A DNA stretch of 64,000 bases from Sphingopyxis sp. LC81 (GCF_000756375.1 NZ_JNFD01000021.1:372001-436000), one strand, 5' to 3'; positions 25,530 to 35,001 are shown, numbered from the stretch's first letter. Numbers and translations: made by a program. The notes: generated by a model from the sequence alone, not told the origin.

Positions 25530-26660
25530 TTACCCCAGCAAGACCACCGGGCTGTCCGCCCGCCAGTGCATGCTGACCTTGTCGCCCCAGGTAAAATCGT
25601 CCTGGTCGTGGCGCGACAGGTTCGGGCGCGATACGCGGAGGCACGCGCCCGATTCCAGCTCGATCTCGAACAGGGTGATATCGCCGAGATAGCTCATCCC
25701 TTTGATCTTGCCGCGCGCGAAATTGTAGCCGTCGGGCGCATCTTGCGCAGCCGCTTTGACGGCTTTCCCTTCGCCGGGAACGTGGAGATAGATTTTCTCG
25801 GGACGCAGCGCGATCCCCACATCGGCGCCGTGCGGTCCGGTGACGCCGTGGTTCAGATAGACTTTGCCGAGCCCGGGGCAATCGACCGCGGCCTTGTCGG
25901 GGTCGTCGAGCGTCAGCTTGCCCTCGAAGATGTTCACCGATCCGACGAAATCGGCGACGAAGCGGTTGGCGGGATATTCGTAGAGGTCGGACGGCGTCGC
26001 GAGCTGCGCTACCTCGCCCTTGTTAATGACACCGATCCTGCAGGCCATCGACAACGCCTCGTCCTGATCATGGGTGACGGTGACGAAGGTGATGCCGACC
26101 TTTTTCTGCAGGTCCGACAGCTCGAACTGCATCTGCGCGCGCAGCTTCGCATCGAGCGCCGAGAGCGGTTCGTCGAGCAGCAGCACCTTGGGGCGCATCA
26201 CGAGGCTGCGCGCGAGCGCGACGCGCTGGCGTTGGCCGCCCGACATCTGGTCGGGCATCCGCGTCTCGAACCCGCCGAGCTTGACCAGTTCGAGCGCCTC
26301 GGCAACGCGATCCTTGATCTCGCTGCCCTTCACCCCCGCAATCTTCAGGCCATAAGCGACATTGTCGGCGACGCTCATGTGCGGAAACACGGCGTAGCTC
26401 TGGAAGACCATGTTCACCGGGCGCTTGTTCGGCGGGATGCCCGCCATATCCTGCCCGTCGATCAATATCTTGCCTTCGGACGGCAGCTCGAAGCCCGCGA
26501 TCATCCGCAGCAGCGTCGTCTTGCCGCACCCCGACGGGCCAAGCAGTACGAAGAATTCACCCGCATTGATGTCGAGGGTGACATTGTCGACCGCGGTCAC
26601 CTTGCCGAAGCGTTTCGAGACGTTCTGGATCTGGATGATCGGGCGTGCGGTTTCGGTCAT
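25530..26660 (-). CDS. potA: Polyamine ABC transporter ATP-binding protein
   Basis: A 376-residue ATPase from ATG 26660, two bases after the potI stop. Walker A is GPSGCGKTT, the signature motif is MSGGQRQRVALARSL, Walker B is VLLLDEPLSALD, and the H-loop VTHDQDEAL. Residues about 250-376 form the TOBE/OB regulatory domain (ALRPEKI, GDITLFEIEL). It powers the Pot permease on the cytoplasmic face. It corresponds to PotA or PotG of E. coli; the four-gene order F-H-I-A with a single ATPase does not separate the two. It is the last gene of the leftward polyamine operon. Confidence 0.93.
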   Translation of the reverse strand: MTETARPIIQIQNVSKRFGKVTAVDNVTLDINAGEFFVLLGPSGCGKTTLLRMIAGFELPSEGKILIDGQDMAGIPPNKRPVNMVFQSYAVFPHMSVADNVAYGLKIAGVKGSEIKDRVAEALELVKLGGFETRMPDQMSGGQRQRVALARSLVMRPKVLLLDEPLSALDAKLRAQMQFELSDLQKKVGITFVTVTHDQDEALSMACRIGVINKGEVAQLATPSDLYEYPANRFVADFVGSVNIFEGKLTLDDPDKAAVDCPGLGKVYLNHGVTGPHGADVGIALRPEKIYLHVPGEGKAVKAAAQDAPDGYNFARGKIKGMSYLGDITLFEIELESGACLRVSRPNLSRHDQDDFTWGDKVSMHWRADSPVVLLG

Positions 26661-26662
26661 GG

Positions 26663-27505
26663 TCAGTGGGTTTCCGCAATGGCTTTCACGCCCTGAAGTT
26701 TGAGCGCGACGAAGGTCAGGGCGACGGTGAGGATGATGAGCAGCGTCGAGGCGGCGTTCACCTCGGGCGTCACCGAGAAGCGGACCATCGAATAGACCTT
26801 CACCGGGAAGGTGATCGTGTCGGGGCCGCTGGTGAAATAGGTGATGACGAAATCGTCGAGGCTGAGCGTGAACGACAGCAAGGCGCCGGCGACGAGCGCG
26901 GGCTTGATATGCGGGATCAGCACGTCGCGGAACACCTGCCATTCGCTGGCACCCAGATCCTTCGCGGCTTCTTCCTGCTCGCGGTTGAAGGTCGCGAGGC
27001 GCGAGCGCACGACCATCGTCACAAAGGGGAAGCAGAAGGTGATGTGCGCGACGGTGATCGCGCCGAGGTTGAACGGCCAGATCAGGTCGGTCGGCCAGTT
27101 CACCGCGGCGAAAAACATCAGGAAAGCCACGCCAAGGCAGATTTCGGGAACGATGATCGGCAGCGAGATCGTGCCGTCGACCGCGCTTTTGAGCGGGAAG
27201 CGGAAGCGCCACAGCATCACCGCGGCGACCGCGCCGAGCACGAGGCTGACGATCGTTGCCAACGCCGCGATCGTCAGCGAATTGATCAGCGCTTCGACGA
27301 GCTGGTCGTTGCCGAGCGCCTTTTCATAATATTTGGTCGTGAAACCGCGCCACACGACGTTGCGCTTGCTGTCGTTGAAGCTGAAGATCATCAGCACGAT
27401 TAGCGGCGCATAGAGGAAGACCATCACCGCGCCGACCCAGAGGCGCATCCACAGGGTGCGGCTATATTCGAGCGGTGCTACAGGCGTGCGGGCGAAGAGA
27501 GCCAT
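26663..27505 (-). CDS. potI: Polyamine ABC transporter permease PotI-like
   Basis: A 280-residue permease from ATG 27505, overlapping the potH stop by one base (TGATG). Six transmembrane helices are evident, and the EAA loop that docks the ATPase is EEAAKDLGASEWQVFRDVLIPHIKPA (part of residues about 185-210). Upstream in-frame codons inside potH were ignored as overlap. It pairs with PotH to form the channel. Confidence 0.93.
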   Translation of the reverse strand: MALFARTPVAPLEYSRTLWMRLWVGAVMVFLYAPLIVLMIFSFNDSKRNVVWRGFTTKYYEKALGNDQLVEALINSLTIAALATIVSLVLGAVAAVMLWRFRFPLKSAVDGTISLPIIVPEICLGVAFLMFFAAVNWPTDLIWPFNLGAITVAHITFCFPFVTMVVRSRLATFNREQEEAAKDLGASEWQVFRDVLIPHIKPALVAGALLSFTLSLDDFVITYFTSGPDTITFPVKVYSMVRFSVTPEVNAASTLLIILTVALTFVALKLQGVKAIAETH

Positions 27506-28410
27506 CAGCGGACCTCGGGCACTTTTTTGCGCATCGACTGGATCGCGATCAGCGCGAACATCGCGTATATCAGCAAGAATGAGAGCGCGGCGCCGAAGGG
27601 CCAGTCGTTCGCTTTCTTGAACTGGCGCTCGATGACGTTGGCGATCATCTGGCTGTCGGTCCCGCCCATCAGGTCGGGCGTGAGATAGGCGCCGAGCGCG
27701 GGGATCAGCGTGATCATCACGCCGGCAACGATACCCGGCGCGGCGAGCGGCACGACGATGCGCATGATCGTGCGGAAATGCCCCGCGCCGAGGTCGAGGC
27801 TCGCTTCGATCAGGCTGCGGTCGAGGCGGTCGAGCGCGGCGTAGAGCGGAAGGACCATGAAGGGCAGGTGGACGTAGACGAGCCCGAAGACGACCGCGAA
27901 ATTGTTGAAGAGCAGCTGCACCGGCTCCCATGTCGGGAGCGGCTGGAGCCCGACCAGCGTTTTGATCCAGCTCGTTCCCTCCCACAAGGCGCCAAGCCCT
28001 TTGTTGGCGAAGCCCTGCGTGCCGAGAAGCATCATCAGCGCATAGGTACGGATGAGCAAATTGGTCCAGAAGGGCAGCATGATGCCGAGCAGCAGCCACG
28101 GCCGCCATTTCTCGCTGGCGAAGGTGATTGCCATCGCGACAGGAAAGCCGATGATCAGGCAGATCAGGGTGACGAGCGCCGCGACCGCGAAACTCTTGCC
28201 GAAAATGGTCAGGTACAGCCACTCGGTCGCGCGCTTGTAATTGTCGAGCGTGCCCGAAATGTCGATTTCGGTCAGCCCCTTGTTCTCGCCGAAGCTGTAG
28301 AGCCAGACGATCGCCATGGGGACGAGGAAGAAGAGGATAATCCAGAACAGCGTCGGTAGCGATACCGCCGCAAAGACTCCCTTATTCGCTTTCCAGTCCT
28401 GTTCGGCCAC
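27505..28410 (-). CDS. potH: Polyamine ABC transporter permease PotH-like
   Basis: A 301-residue permease starting at GTG 28410 (a run of G lies directly upstream; no nearby ATG). It has about six transmembrane helices, LFFLVPMAIVWLYSFGE at the start, and the EAA-type loop EASLDLGAGHFRTIMRIVVPLA before the fifth. It forms the heterodimeric channel with PotI and sits 23 bases after potF in the same operon. Confidence 0.93.
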   Translation of the reverse strand: MAEQDWKANKGVFAAVSLPTLFWIILFFLVPMAIVWLYSFGENKGLTEIDISGTLDNYKRATEWLYLTIFGKSFAVAALVTLICLIIGFPVAMAITFASEKWRPWLLLGIMLPFWTNLLIRTYALMMLLGTQGFANKGLGALWEGTSWIKTLVGLQPLPTWEPVQLLFNNFAVVFGLVYVHLPFMVLPLYAALDRLDRSLIEASLDLGAGHFRTIMRIVVPLAAPGIVAGVMITLIPALGAYLTPDLMGGTDSQMIANVIERQFKKANDWPFGAALSFLLIYAMFALIAIQSMRKKVPEVR

Positions 28411-28433
28411 CCCCCGATGCCCCCTTCAGACCG

Positions 28434-29540
28434 TCAGGCCGCCCGGACCCGCGTGAAGGCTTCCTCGTACAGCGGCTGCAACTCGGGATTGAAGCGCGCA
28501 TATTCGCATTTCGCGAGCGCTTCGGGAGGCGGGAAGATCACCGGGTTGTTCTTGTAGCTGTCAGGCATCAACGCCTTTGCCGCCGCGTTGGGCGTCGGAT
28601 AGAGGATCGTCTCGGTGATTTCCTTGTCGACATTGGCGTCGAGGATGTAGTTGATGAAGGCGTGCGCATTCTTCGGATGCGGCGCGCCCTTCGGGATGCA
28701 CAGATTGTCCGAATTGAGCTGGCTGCCTTCCTTGGGCACAACGAAATCAATGTCGGCATCCTCGACCATCGCCTGCGCGATGTCGCCATTATATTCGAGC
28801 ACGACGTCGACATCGCCCTTGAGCAGCAGATCCTGCCCGTCGTCCTCGTGGAACTTCTTCACATTGGGCTTTTGCTTGATCATCATCTTTTCGATCGTCG
28901 CAATGTCCGCCGGGGTCAGCGCGTTGACCGATTTGCCGAGATATTTTCCGTAGAGGCGGAACATGTCGCCGGCTTCCGACAGCCAGGCGATGCGCCCCGC
29001 ATATTCGGGGCTGTCGAACAGGACCTTCCAGCTGTCGGGCTTTGCCGACACTTTCGATTTGCGGTAGCCGATGCCGAGCGCGAGCCAGGTGTAGGGCATC
29101 GAAAATTTGCGCTGCAGGTCATATTCGACGTTGATGTAGGCCGGATCGATATTCTTCTTGTTCGGGATTTGCGCATGGTCGAGCGGCAGCAGCATGCCGG
29201 CCTTGTGCATCCGTTCAACAAAATCGTTCGATGGCACGATCACGTCGTAGCCGGGGTTTCCCGCCTTGAATTTCGCGAATAGCACGTCGTTGCTGTCGAA
29301 CAGGTCCATCGTGACGTCGACGCCCGTCGCTTCCTTGAAATTGTCGAGCGTATTCTCGCCGATATAGGTGTCCCAATTGTAGAAGTTGAGCTTGGCTTCC
29401 TCACCATTCGAGAGCTTCTTGCCGCCCTCCTTGCTGCACGCCGCCAGGCCGCCGAAGCTGATGCCGATTGCAGCGACCCCCATCGCTTGCAGAAGCGAGC
29501 GGCGCCCGCGGGTTTGCTTGATCAGTTCGAACGGATCCAT
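28434..29540 (-). CDS. potF: Polyamine-binding lipoprotein PotF-like
   Basis: A 368-residue solute-binding protein. The leader has a twin-arginine-like TRGRRSLLQAMG followed by a hydrophobic stretch and a lipobox (GLAAC, Cys about residue 35), so it may be a Tat-exported lipoprotein rather than a soluble periplasmic protein. The mature part begins KLNFYNWDTYIGENT, the hallmark of PotD/PotF, with DVIVPSNDFVERM and VVLEYNGDIAQA typical of the ligand cleft. It captures putrescine or spermidine for PotHIA. It follows puuA1 after 92 bases. Confidence 0.93.
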   Translation of the reverse strand: MDPFELIKQTRGRRSLLQAMGVAAIGISFGGLAACSKEGGKKLSNGEEAKLNFYNWDTYIGENTLDNFKEATGVDVTMDLFDSNDVLFAKFKAGNPGYDVIVPSNDFVERMHKAGMLLPLDHAQIPNKKNIDPAYINVEYDLQRKFSMPYTWLALGIGYRKSKVSAKPDSWKVLFDSPEYAGRIAWLSEAGDMFRLYGKYLGKSVNALTPADIATIEKMMIKQKPNVKKFHEDDGQDLLLKGDVDVVLEYNGDIAQAMVEDADIDFVVPKEGSQLNSDNLCIPKGAPHPKNAHAFINYILDANVDKEITETILYPTPNAAAKALMPDSYKNNPVIFPPPEALAKCEYARFNPELQPLYEEAFTRVRAA

Positions 29541-29632
29541 GTCGCAGCCTCCCTGTATGTGACGTCAAGCTGACTCAATAAAGTCGGCTTGGAAAGAGCT
29601 TTTTTGCGCCGCACCAAGTTTCTTTGAAACTT

Positions 29633-31024
29633 TCATGCGTTGCGCAGATACCAATCGTAATCGAGCGTCGGGACGACGCCGAAATAGCGGTCCTGCTCGA
29701 CGCGCTTCACGATGCTGAACATGTCGACGAAACGGGTGCCGAGATAGTCGCGCATCAGCTTCGACGCATGGAAGCGGTCGACCGCGGCGAACCAGTTCGA
29801 CGGCGGCTTGTCGTCGCCGCTGTTGTCGCGGTCGTAGCCATTGCCGACGACCGCCGTGCCGGGATCGATCGTGTTCGTCATGCCGTGGTGCATGCCCGCA
29901 AGGACCGCCGCGACCGCAAGATAGGGGTTGGCATCGGCGCCGCACGCGCGATGCTCGACATGGCGGCTCGGTGGTGGGCCGGCGGGGATGCGGAAGGATA
30001 CGGTGCGGTTGTTGACGCCCCAGGTCGGCGCGACGGGGGCATAGCTGTTCGCCTTGAAGCGGCGATAGCTGTTCGCGTGCGGCGCGAAGAGCGCAAACGC
30101 GTCGCCGACGGTGCCGATCATGCCGCCGATCGCGTGACGCAGCGCGGGCGTGCCTTCGGGATCGTCGCTGGCGAAGATGTTGGTGTCCTTGCTGTCGTTG
30201 ACCGACACATGGATGTGCATGCCGCTGCCCGCCTGCTCGGCGAAGGGTTTGGCCATGAAGGTGGCCTCGAGGCCATGTTGCTGCGCGATCGCCTTGACGA
30301 GCCTTTTGTACATGATCGCATCGTCGCACGCCCGCAGCGCATCGGGCTTGTGGCGCAGGGTGAGTTCAAACTGGCCCGGTGCGAATTCGGAGATCGCGCT
30401 TTCGAGCGGCAGGCCCTGAACGTCGGTCGCGGCATAGAGCGCATCGAAAAAGGGGCGGAAGTCGTCGAGTTCGCGCAGACCGTAAACCTCGACATTACGG
30501 GGCGTATCGCGGCTGTAGCCGGGGCGGGCGGGCCGGATGCCGCCATCGCGGGCGCGGCGCGGATCGACGAGGTAAAATTCGAGCTCGACGGCGAGCACAG
30601 GAGTTAGCCCGTCGGCGGTAAAGCGGTCGATCACGCCGCCAAGCACATGGCGGGGATCGAGATCGTGCGGCGTGCCGTCGAGCTCGTAGAAATCGACGAG
30701 AAATTGCGCGGCGTTGTCGCCGCCCCATGGGGTGCGGACGAGCGTGCCGGGGATCGGCTTCATCGAGCGATCGGCGTCGCCATCCTCCCAGACAAGGCCG
30801 GTTTCGACCGTGTCCTGCCCGGTGATATCGACAACCGTGATCGAGCCCGGGAACATGCGCCCGCTCTCATACACGGCGAGCACCTCGTGCTGGCGCAGCC
30901 GCTTACCGCGCGGCACGCCGCCGAAGTCGGTGTAGATCATCTCGATCGAATCGACCTCGGGGTTCGCCTTGAAAAAGGCTTCCGCCTCCGCACGGCCCGC
31001 GATCACGCCCGATGACTTCGACAT
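29633..31024 (-). CDS. puuA: Gamma-glutamylputrescine synthetase (glutamine synthetase family), copy 1
   Basis: A 463-residue glutamine synthetase homologue. The metal and active-site pattern is intact: ELEFYL (first Glu pair), SEFAPGQFEL, the histidine in GSGMHIHVS, NSYRRFK, NNRTVSFRIP, and VEHRACGADANPYLAVAA. This is the PuuA subgroup, which ligates glutamate to putrescine with ATP instead of to ammonia. It starts 7 bases after the aminotransferase stop, inside the polyamine operon. Its paralogue lies 2.6 kb upstream; which one prefers which amine is open. Confidence 0.9.
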   Translation of the reverse strand: MSKSSGVIAGRAEAEAFFKANPEVDSIEMIYTDFGGVPRGKRLRQHEVLAVYESGRMFPGSITVVDITGQDTVETGLVWEDGDADRSMKPIPGTLVRTPWGGDNAAQFLVDFYELDGTPHDLDPRHVLGGVIDRFTADGLTPVLAVELEFYLVDPRRARDGGIRPARPGYSRDTPRNVEVYGLRELDDFRPFFDALYAATDVQGLPLESAISEFAPGQFELTLRHKPDALRACDDAIMYKRLVKAIAQQHGLEATFMAKPFAEQAGSGMHIHVSVNDSKDTNIFASDDPEGTPALRHAIGGMIGTVGDAFALFAPHANSYRRFKANSYAPVAPTWGVNNRTVSFRIPAGPPPSRHVEHRACGADANPYLAVAAVLAGMHHGMTNTIDPGTAVVGNGYDRDNSGDDKPPSNWFAAVDRFHASKLMRDYLGTRFVDMFSIVKRVEQDRYFGVVPTLDYDWYLRNA

Positions 31025-31031
31025 CGCCCCA

Positions 31032-32375
31032 CTACTCCTTCAATGCACACACGCAGTCGGCGAATGCGCCGACCAGCCGGTCGATCTGGTCGTCCGCGGT
31101 AACCGGGCTCACCAACATCATATTGTGAAACGGCGCCAGCAAAATCCCGCGCGTTGCGAGGAAGAGGTGGGTCGCCGCTTCGAGTTCGGGATGCATCGCC
31201 GCCTTCGCCTCGCCGCCGTTGCGGGGCGGGGTGGGGCAGGTGAGGAATTCGACGCGGGCGCCGACCTGGGTGACGTGCCAGTCGAGATTGGCGGCGGCGA
31301 TTTCCTGCTCCAGCCCGGCAACGAGCCGCGCCGCTCCGCACAGCATGCGATCATAGGCGGCGGACGTGATGACGTCGGACAGCATCGCATCCATCGCGGT
31401 GATGGCGAGCGCGTTGGCGGAGAGCGTCGTCCCGATCCCGCTGTGGCCGGCGGGGCGTGAAGCGTTGAGCGCCGCCATTCGATCGGCGACTGCTGCCGAA
31501 AATCCATAGACTGCGCAGGGAACGCCGCCGCCGATCGACTTGCCGACGACGATCAGGTCGGGTGCGGGGCCGTGCGTGACGCCATGGCCGCCATATCCCG
31601 AGGAAATGGTATGCGTTTCGTCGAAGATCAGCAAAGTGCCGGTCTCGTCGCAAAGTCGGCGGAGCGTCGCCAGAAAGCCCGGCGCATCGCGCACCATGCC
31701 GACGTTGGTCATCACGGGCTCGGCGAGCACGCACGCGATGTCGCCGCCGCGCAGCGCCGTCGCCAGTGCCGGCTCGTCATTGAACTCGATTACCGTGGTG
31801 GTGTCGCATAAGTCGTGGACCTGTCCGACCAGGCTGGCCCGCATAGTGGGCGCGCCGCCCTTCAGGTCGACAAAGGCGTCATCGACCGCGCCATGATAGG
31901 CGCCATTGAAAGTCAGGATTTTGGGGCGCCCGCTGATCCCGCGGCACCAGCGGATCACGGCGCGATTGGCTTCGCTGGCGGTCGTCGTGACCTGCCATAA
32001 AGGCAGGCCGAACATCGCCGCGAGCCGCTGCGACAGCGCCGCGCCGCGCTCGGTCGGAAGCATATAGCTCAGCCCTTCGGCCGCCTGCTTCGCGAGCGCA
32101 GCGGCGAGCGCGGGCGGCGAATGGCCGAACAGGCTCGCCGTGTCGCCGAGGCAGAAATCGTCGTAGCGCTGCCCGTCGATGCTCGTCAGCGTCGCGTCTT
32201 TCGCCGATGCGGCGACGATCGGCACGGGGCTGGACCAGTCACGCATCCAGTGGAAGGGGACCGACTGGAACCAGCCCTTCGCGGCCGCGTGATGCGCAAA
32301 AGCGCGCGGACTGGCGGCGCGGAAACGTTCGGCCTCACGGCTCGCGACGCGGGCGATGGCGGCGCCCGATATCAC
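31032..32375 (-). CDS. Class III aminotransferase, glutamate-1-semialdehyde-aminomutase-like
   Basis: A 447-residue PLP enzyme. I chose GTG 32375 because its GTGA overlaps the puuB stop by 4 bases, a sign of translational coupling; an ATG at 32438 would overlap puuB by 67 bases. Motifs: LTSIDGQRYDDFCLGD, TTTASEANRAVIRW, FNGAYHGAVDDAF, LLIFDETHTISSGYGG, and the PLP lysine in VVGKSIGGGVPCAVYGF. It is closer to the GSAM branch than to SpuC. In an operon with puuA and puuB it probably transaminates GABA, beta-alanine or an omega-amino aldehyde precursor; the substrate is inferred only from context. Confidence 0.82.
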   Translation of the reverse strand: MISGAAIARVASREAERFRAASPRAFAHHAAAKGWFQSVPFHWMRDWSSPVPIVAASAKDATLTSIDGQRYDDFCLGDTASLFGHSPPALAAALAKQAAEGLSYMLPTERGAALSQRLAAMFGLPLWQVTTTASEANRAVIRWCRGISGRPKILTFNGAYHGAVDDAFVDLKGGAPTMRASLVGQVHDLCDTTTVIEFNDEPALATALRGGDIACVLAEPVMTNVGMVRDAPGFLATLRRLCDETGTLLIFDETHTISSGYGGHGVTHGPAPDLIVVGKSIGGGVPCAVYGFSAAVADRMAALNASRPAGHSGIGTTLSANALAITAMDAMLSDVITSAAYDRMLCGAARLVAGLEQEIAAANLDWHVTQVGARVEFLTCPTPPRNGGEAKAAMHPELEAATHLFLATRGILLAPFHNMMLVSPVTADDQIDRLVGAFADCVCALKE

Positions 32376-33640
32376 CCGAGCTTGTCCTTCATCGCATAGT
32401 AGAGCAGCCCGAGCGTTGCGAGCGGCTGGCGTAGCCATTTGCCGCCGGGGAAAGGCTTCGAAGGAAGGTTCGCCAGCACGTCGAAGCGTTCGGCGGTCCC
32501 CGCCATCGCCTCGGCAATCAATTCGCCCGCCAACGTCGTGACCAGAGCGCCGTGCCCCGAAAAGCCGTGCGCGTAAAAGACATTCCCGCGCCGCCCGATA
32601 TGCGGCAGGCGGTTCATCGTCACCGCGACCGCGCCGCCCCAGCCATAGTCGATTTTCGCATCGGCGACCTGCGGAAAGACCTCCGCCATGAAGGGCCGGA
32701 CGAAAGCCGCGATATCGCGCGGCGGGGTCTGCGAGTAACGCTCGCCGCCGCCGAAAATCAGGCGTTTGTCGGCCGACAGGCGGAAATAGTTGAGCACGAA
32801 GCGGCTGTCGGCGACGGCGGCGTCGCTCGGTAACAGTGCGTCGGCGTTCGTGAGCGGCGCGGTCGCGATGTTATAGTTCATAATCGGCACGGTGTAGCGG
32901 CCGAGGTCGGGCTCGACTTCGCCGATCCAGCTATCGGTGGCGTCGATGACAAAGCGCGCGGCGACATGCGCTTGGTCGGTCATCACGCCGAGGCCATCGG
33001 GCGTATCGGTGATCCTGTGTGCGCTCTGACCTTCCCAGATGCAGACGCCCTCTGCTTCGGCCGCCCGTGCAAGGCCGATCGCATAGTTCAGCGGATGGAA
33101 ATGCCCGCCCTGCGGATCGTGGATGCCGCCGTGGTAAAGCGGGCTGGCGATATGCGCGCCCATGTCGTTCTTCTCGATGACGTGGCTCGGGTAGGCAAAG
33201 CGCGTCGCCAGAAACTCGGCCTCGCGCTTCATCGCGTCGAAATCCTTCGGCGTCCACGCGGACTCGAGATGTCCGGCTTTCAGGTCGCAATTGATGCGAT
33301 GTTTTTCGATGCGCGCTTTCACGGGATTCGCGCGCCAGCACAGGTCGAACAGCGCATCGGCGCGGTCGCGGCCGAATTCGCCCTCAAGCTCGGACGCCGA
33401 CCAGCGAAGGCCGGGGATCAATTGTCCGCCGTTACGGCCCGACGCACCGAAGCCGACATGTTCGCGCTCGATCAGGATCACCGAAAAGCCGCGCTCGGCG
33501 CAGGCGAGGGCAGCGGACAGCCCCGTGAAGCCGCCGCCGATGACTGCGACATCGAACGAAAGCTCTTCACTTATTTCATATGTCGAACGCCACCGATGCG
33601 CGGTCGCGGCATAATAGCTGTTGGCGAGCGGGTCGGTCAT
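32372..33640 (-). CDS. puuB: FAD-dependent oxidoreductase, gamma-glutamylputrescine oxidase-like
   Basis: A 422-residue DAO-family flavoprotein. The dinucleotide fold DVAVIGGGFTGLSAALACAE is at about residues 29-49, followed by HVGFGASGRNGGQLIPG, which is typical of PuuB/OrdL enzymes, and the C-terminal VFYAHGFSGHGALVTTLAG. It would oxidise gamma-glutamylputrescine to gamma-glutamyl-aminobutyraldehyde, giving hydrogen peroxide and ammonia. It begins 14 bases after puuA2 and overlaps the next gene by 4 bases. PuuC, the next enzyme, is missing from the window. Confidence 0.9.
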   Translation of the reverse strand: MTDPLANSYYAATAHRWRSTYEISEELSFDVAVIGGGFTGLSAALACAERGFSVILIEREHVGFGASGRNGGQLIPGLRWSASELEGEFGRDRADALFDLCWRANPVKARIEKHRINCDLKAGHLESAWTPKDFDAMKREAEFLATRFAYPSHVIEKNDMGAHIASPLYHGGIHDPQGGHFHPLNYAIGLARAAEAEGVCIWEGQSAHRITDTPDGLGVMTDQAHVAARFVIDATDSWIGEVEPDLGRYTVPIMNYNIATAPLTNADALLPSDAAVADSRFVLNYFRLSADKRLIFGGGERYSQTPPRDIAAFVRPFMAEVFPQVADAKIDYGWGGAVAVTMNRLPHIGRRGNVFYAHGFSGHGALVTTLAGELIAEAMAGTAERFDVLANLPSKPFPGGKWLRQPLATLGLLYYAMKDKLG

Positions 33641-33654
33641 GGCCAGGGTGCGGG

Positions 33655-35001
33655 TCAGACCCGCATCAACAGATGTTCGCGTTCCCAGCTCGACACGACC
33701 GACTGGTAGTTGAACAGCTCATAATCCTTCACCGCAAAGAAGATTTCGAAGAAGTCGTCGCCAAGCAGATTGCGAACCTTCTTGCACGAAGCGAAACGAT
33801 CGAGCGCGGCTTCGAGTGTGCGCGGCAGGGTGCGGGCGCGGTTGTAGGCGCTGCCGGCGATCGGCTTGGCGGGCACCATCCGATCGACCATCCCGATATA
33901 GCCGCAGATCAGCGAGGCGGCGATCGCGAGATAGGGGTTGCTGTCGGCGCCGGGCAGGCGGTTTTCGACGCGGCGGTTGTTCTTGTCGGAGATCGGAACG
34001 CGGAAGCCGCACGAGCGATTATCCTCGCCCCACTGGACGTTGATCGGCGCCGCGCTGTCAGGACGCATGCGGCGGAAACTGTTCACATTGGGCGCCCATA
34101 GCGGCGAGATTTGCGGCATGTAGCGCACGAGTCCGGCGATATAGCTGCGGAACATCGCGCTATCGCGGCCGTTGGCGACCGAAAACAGATTCTTGCCGGT
34201 CACCGCATCGACGACCGACTGGTGGATATGCATCGCGCTGCCCGGCTGCCCCGCCATCGGGTTCGCCATGAAGGTCGCGTAGACGTCGTGCTGCTTTGCG
34301 ACATTGCGCACGACGCGCTTGAACAGGAAGACCTCGTCGGCGAGGCGCAGCGGGTCGCCATGTTCGAAATTGACCTCGAGCTGCGCGGCGCCCATTTCGT
34401 GGATCATCGTGTCGATATCGAGCCCCATCAGCTCGCAATCGTCATAGATATGATCGATGATATCCTCATATTCGTTCATTGCCTCGAGCCCATAGGGCTG
34501 GCTCGCGGTTTCGCTGCGTCCCGACTGGCCGACGGGCGGGGTCAACGGGAAATCGGGGTCGGCGTTCTGCGAGACGAGGTAGAATTCGACCTCGGGCGCG
34601 ATGATCGGCTTCCAGCCCTTTTCGGCGTAGAGGCCGAGCACCTTTTTCAGGATGGTGCGCGGGGCGATATCGACCTCGGTCCCGTCGCCGTTGAACGCAT
34701 CGGCGATCACGAAGGCGGTGGGCGAGGTGAAGCCCGGCGCGACGCAGATCGTGGTCGGGTCAGCGATCAATATCTTGTCGGGATCCTTGTCCCAGATATC
34801 GTCGATATCCTCGGGATAATGACCGTCGATCGTGCAGATGAAGACGCTGCCCGGGATGCGCAGCGACTTGTCCTTCACCGATGACAGGAACTTCTTGGCC
34901 GGCAGCACCTTGCCGCGCTGGACCCCGTTGATGTCGGGGACGATACATTCGACTTCGTCGATTTTATGGTCGCTGATCCATTGTTCCAGATTGACTGACA
35001 T
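33655..35001 (-). CDS. puuA: Gamma-glutamylpolyamine synthetase (glutamine synthetase family), copy 2
   Basis: A 448-residue glutamine synthetase homologue and the first gene of the leftward operon. Active-site residues are present: EVEFYLV, MIHEMGAAQLEVNF, GSAMHIHQS, NSFRRMR, DNRSCGFRVP, VENRLPGADSNPYL. It shares the PuuA/GlnT layout with copy 1 but differs strongly in the N-terminal half (DEVECIVPDINGVQRGK). Paralogous synthetases in pseudomonads and actinomycetes split the work among putrescine, spermidine and ethanolamine-like amines; the same may hold here, by inference. About 240 bases of intergenic DNA separate it from the divergent aminotransferase and should hold both promoters. Confidence 0.88.
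   Translation of the reverse strand: MSVNLEQWISDHKIDEVECIVPDINGVQRGKVLPAKKFLSSVKDKSLRIPGSVFICTIDGHYPEDIDDIWDKDPDKILIADPTTICVAPGFTSPTAFVIADAFNGDGTEVDIAPRTILKKVLGLYAEKGWKPIIAPEVEFYLVSQNADPDFPLTPPVGQSGRSETASQPYGLEAMNEYEDIIDHIYDDCELMGLDIDTMIHEMGAAQLEVNFEHGDPLRLADEVFLFKRVVRNVAKQHDVYATFMANPMAGQPGSAMHIHQSVVDAVTGKNLFSVANGRDSAMFRSYIAGLVRYMPQISPLWAPNVNSFRRMRPDSAAPINVQWGEDNRSCGFRVPISDKNNRRVENRLPGADSNPYLAIAASLICGYIGMVDRMVPAKPIAGSAYNRARTLPRTLEAALDRFASCKKVRNLLGDDFFEIFFAVKDYELFNYQSVVSSWEREHLLMRV

Noticed and set aside
26663..28222. Longer versions of potI and potA running back through the neighbouring genes
   Set aside because: The extensions are out-of-frame translations of potH and potI; the family-like starts lie at 27505 and 26660.
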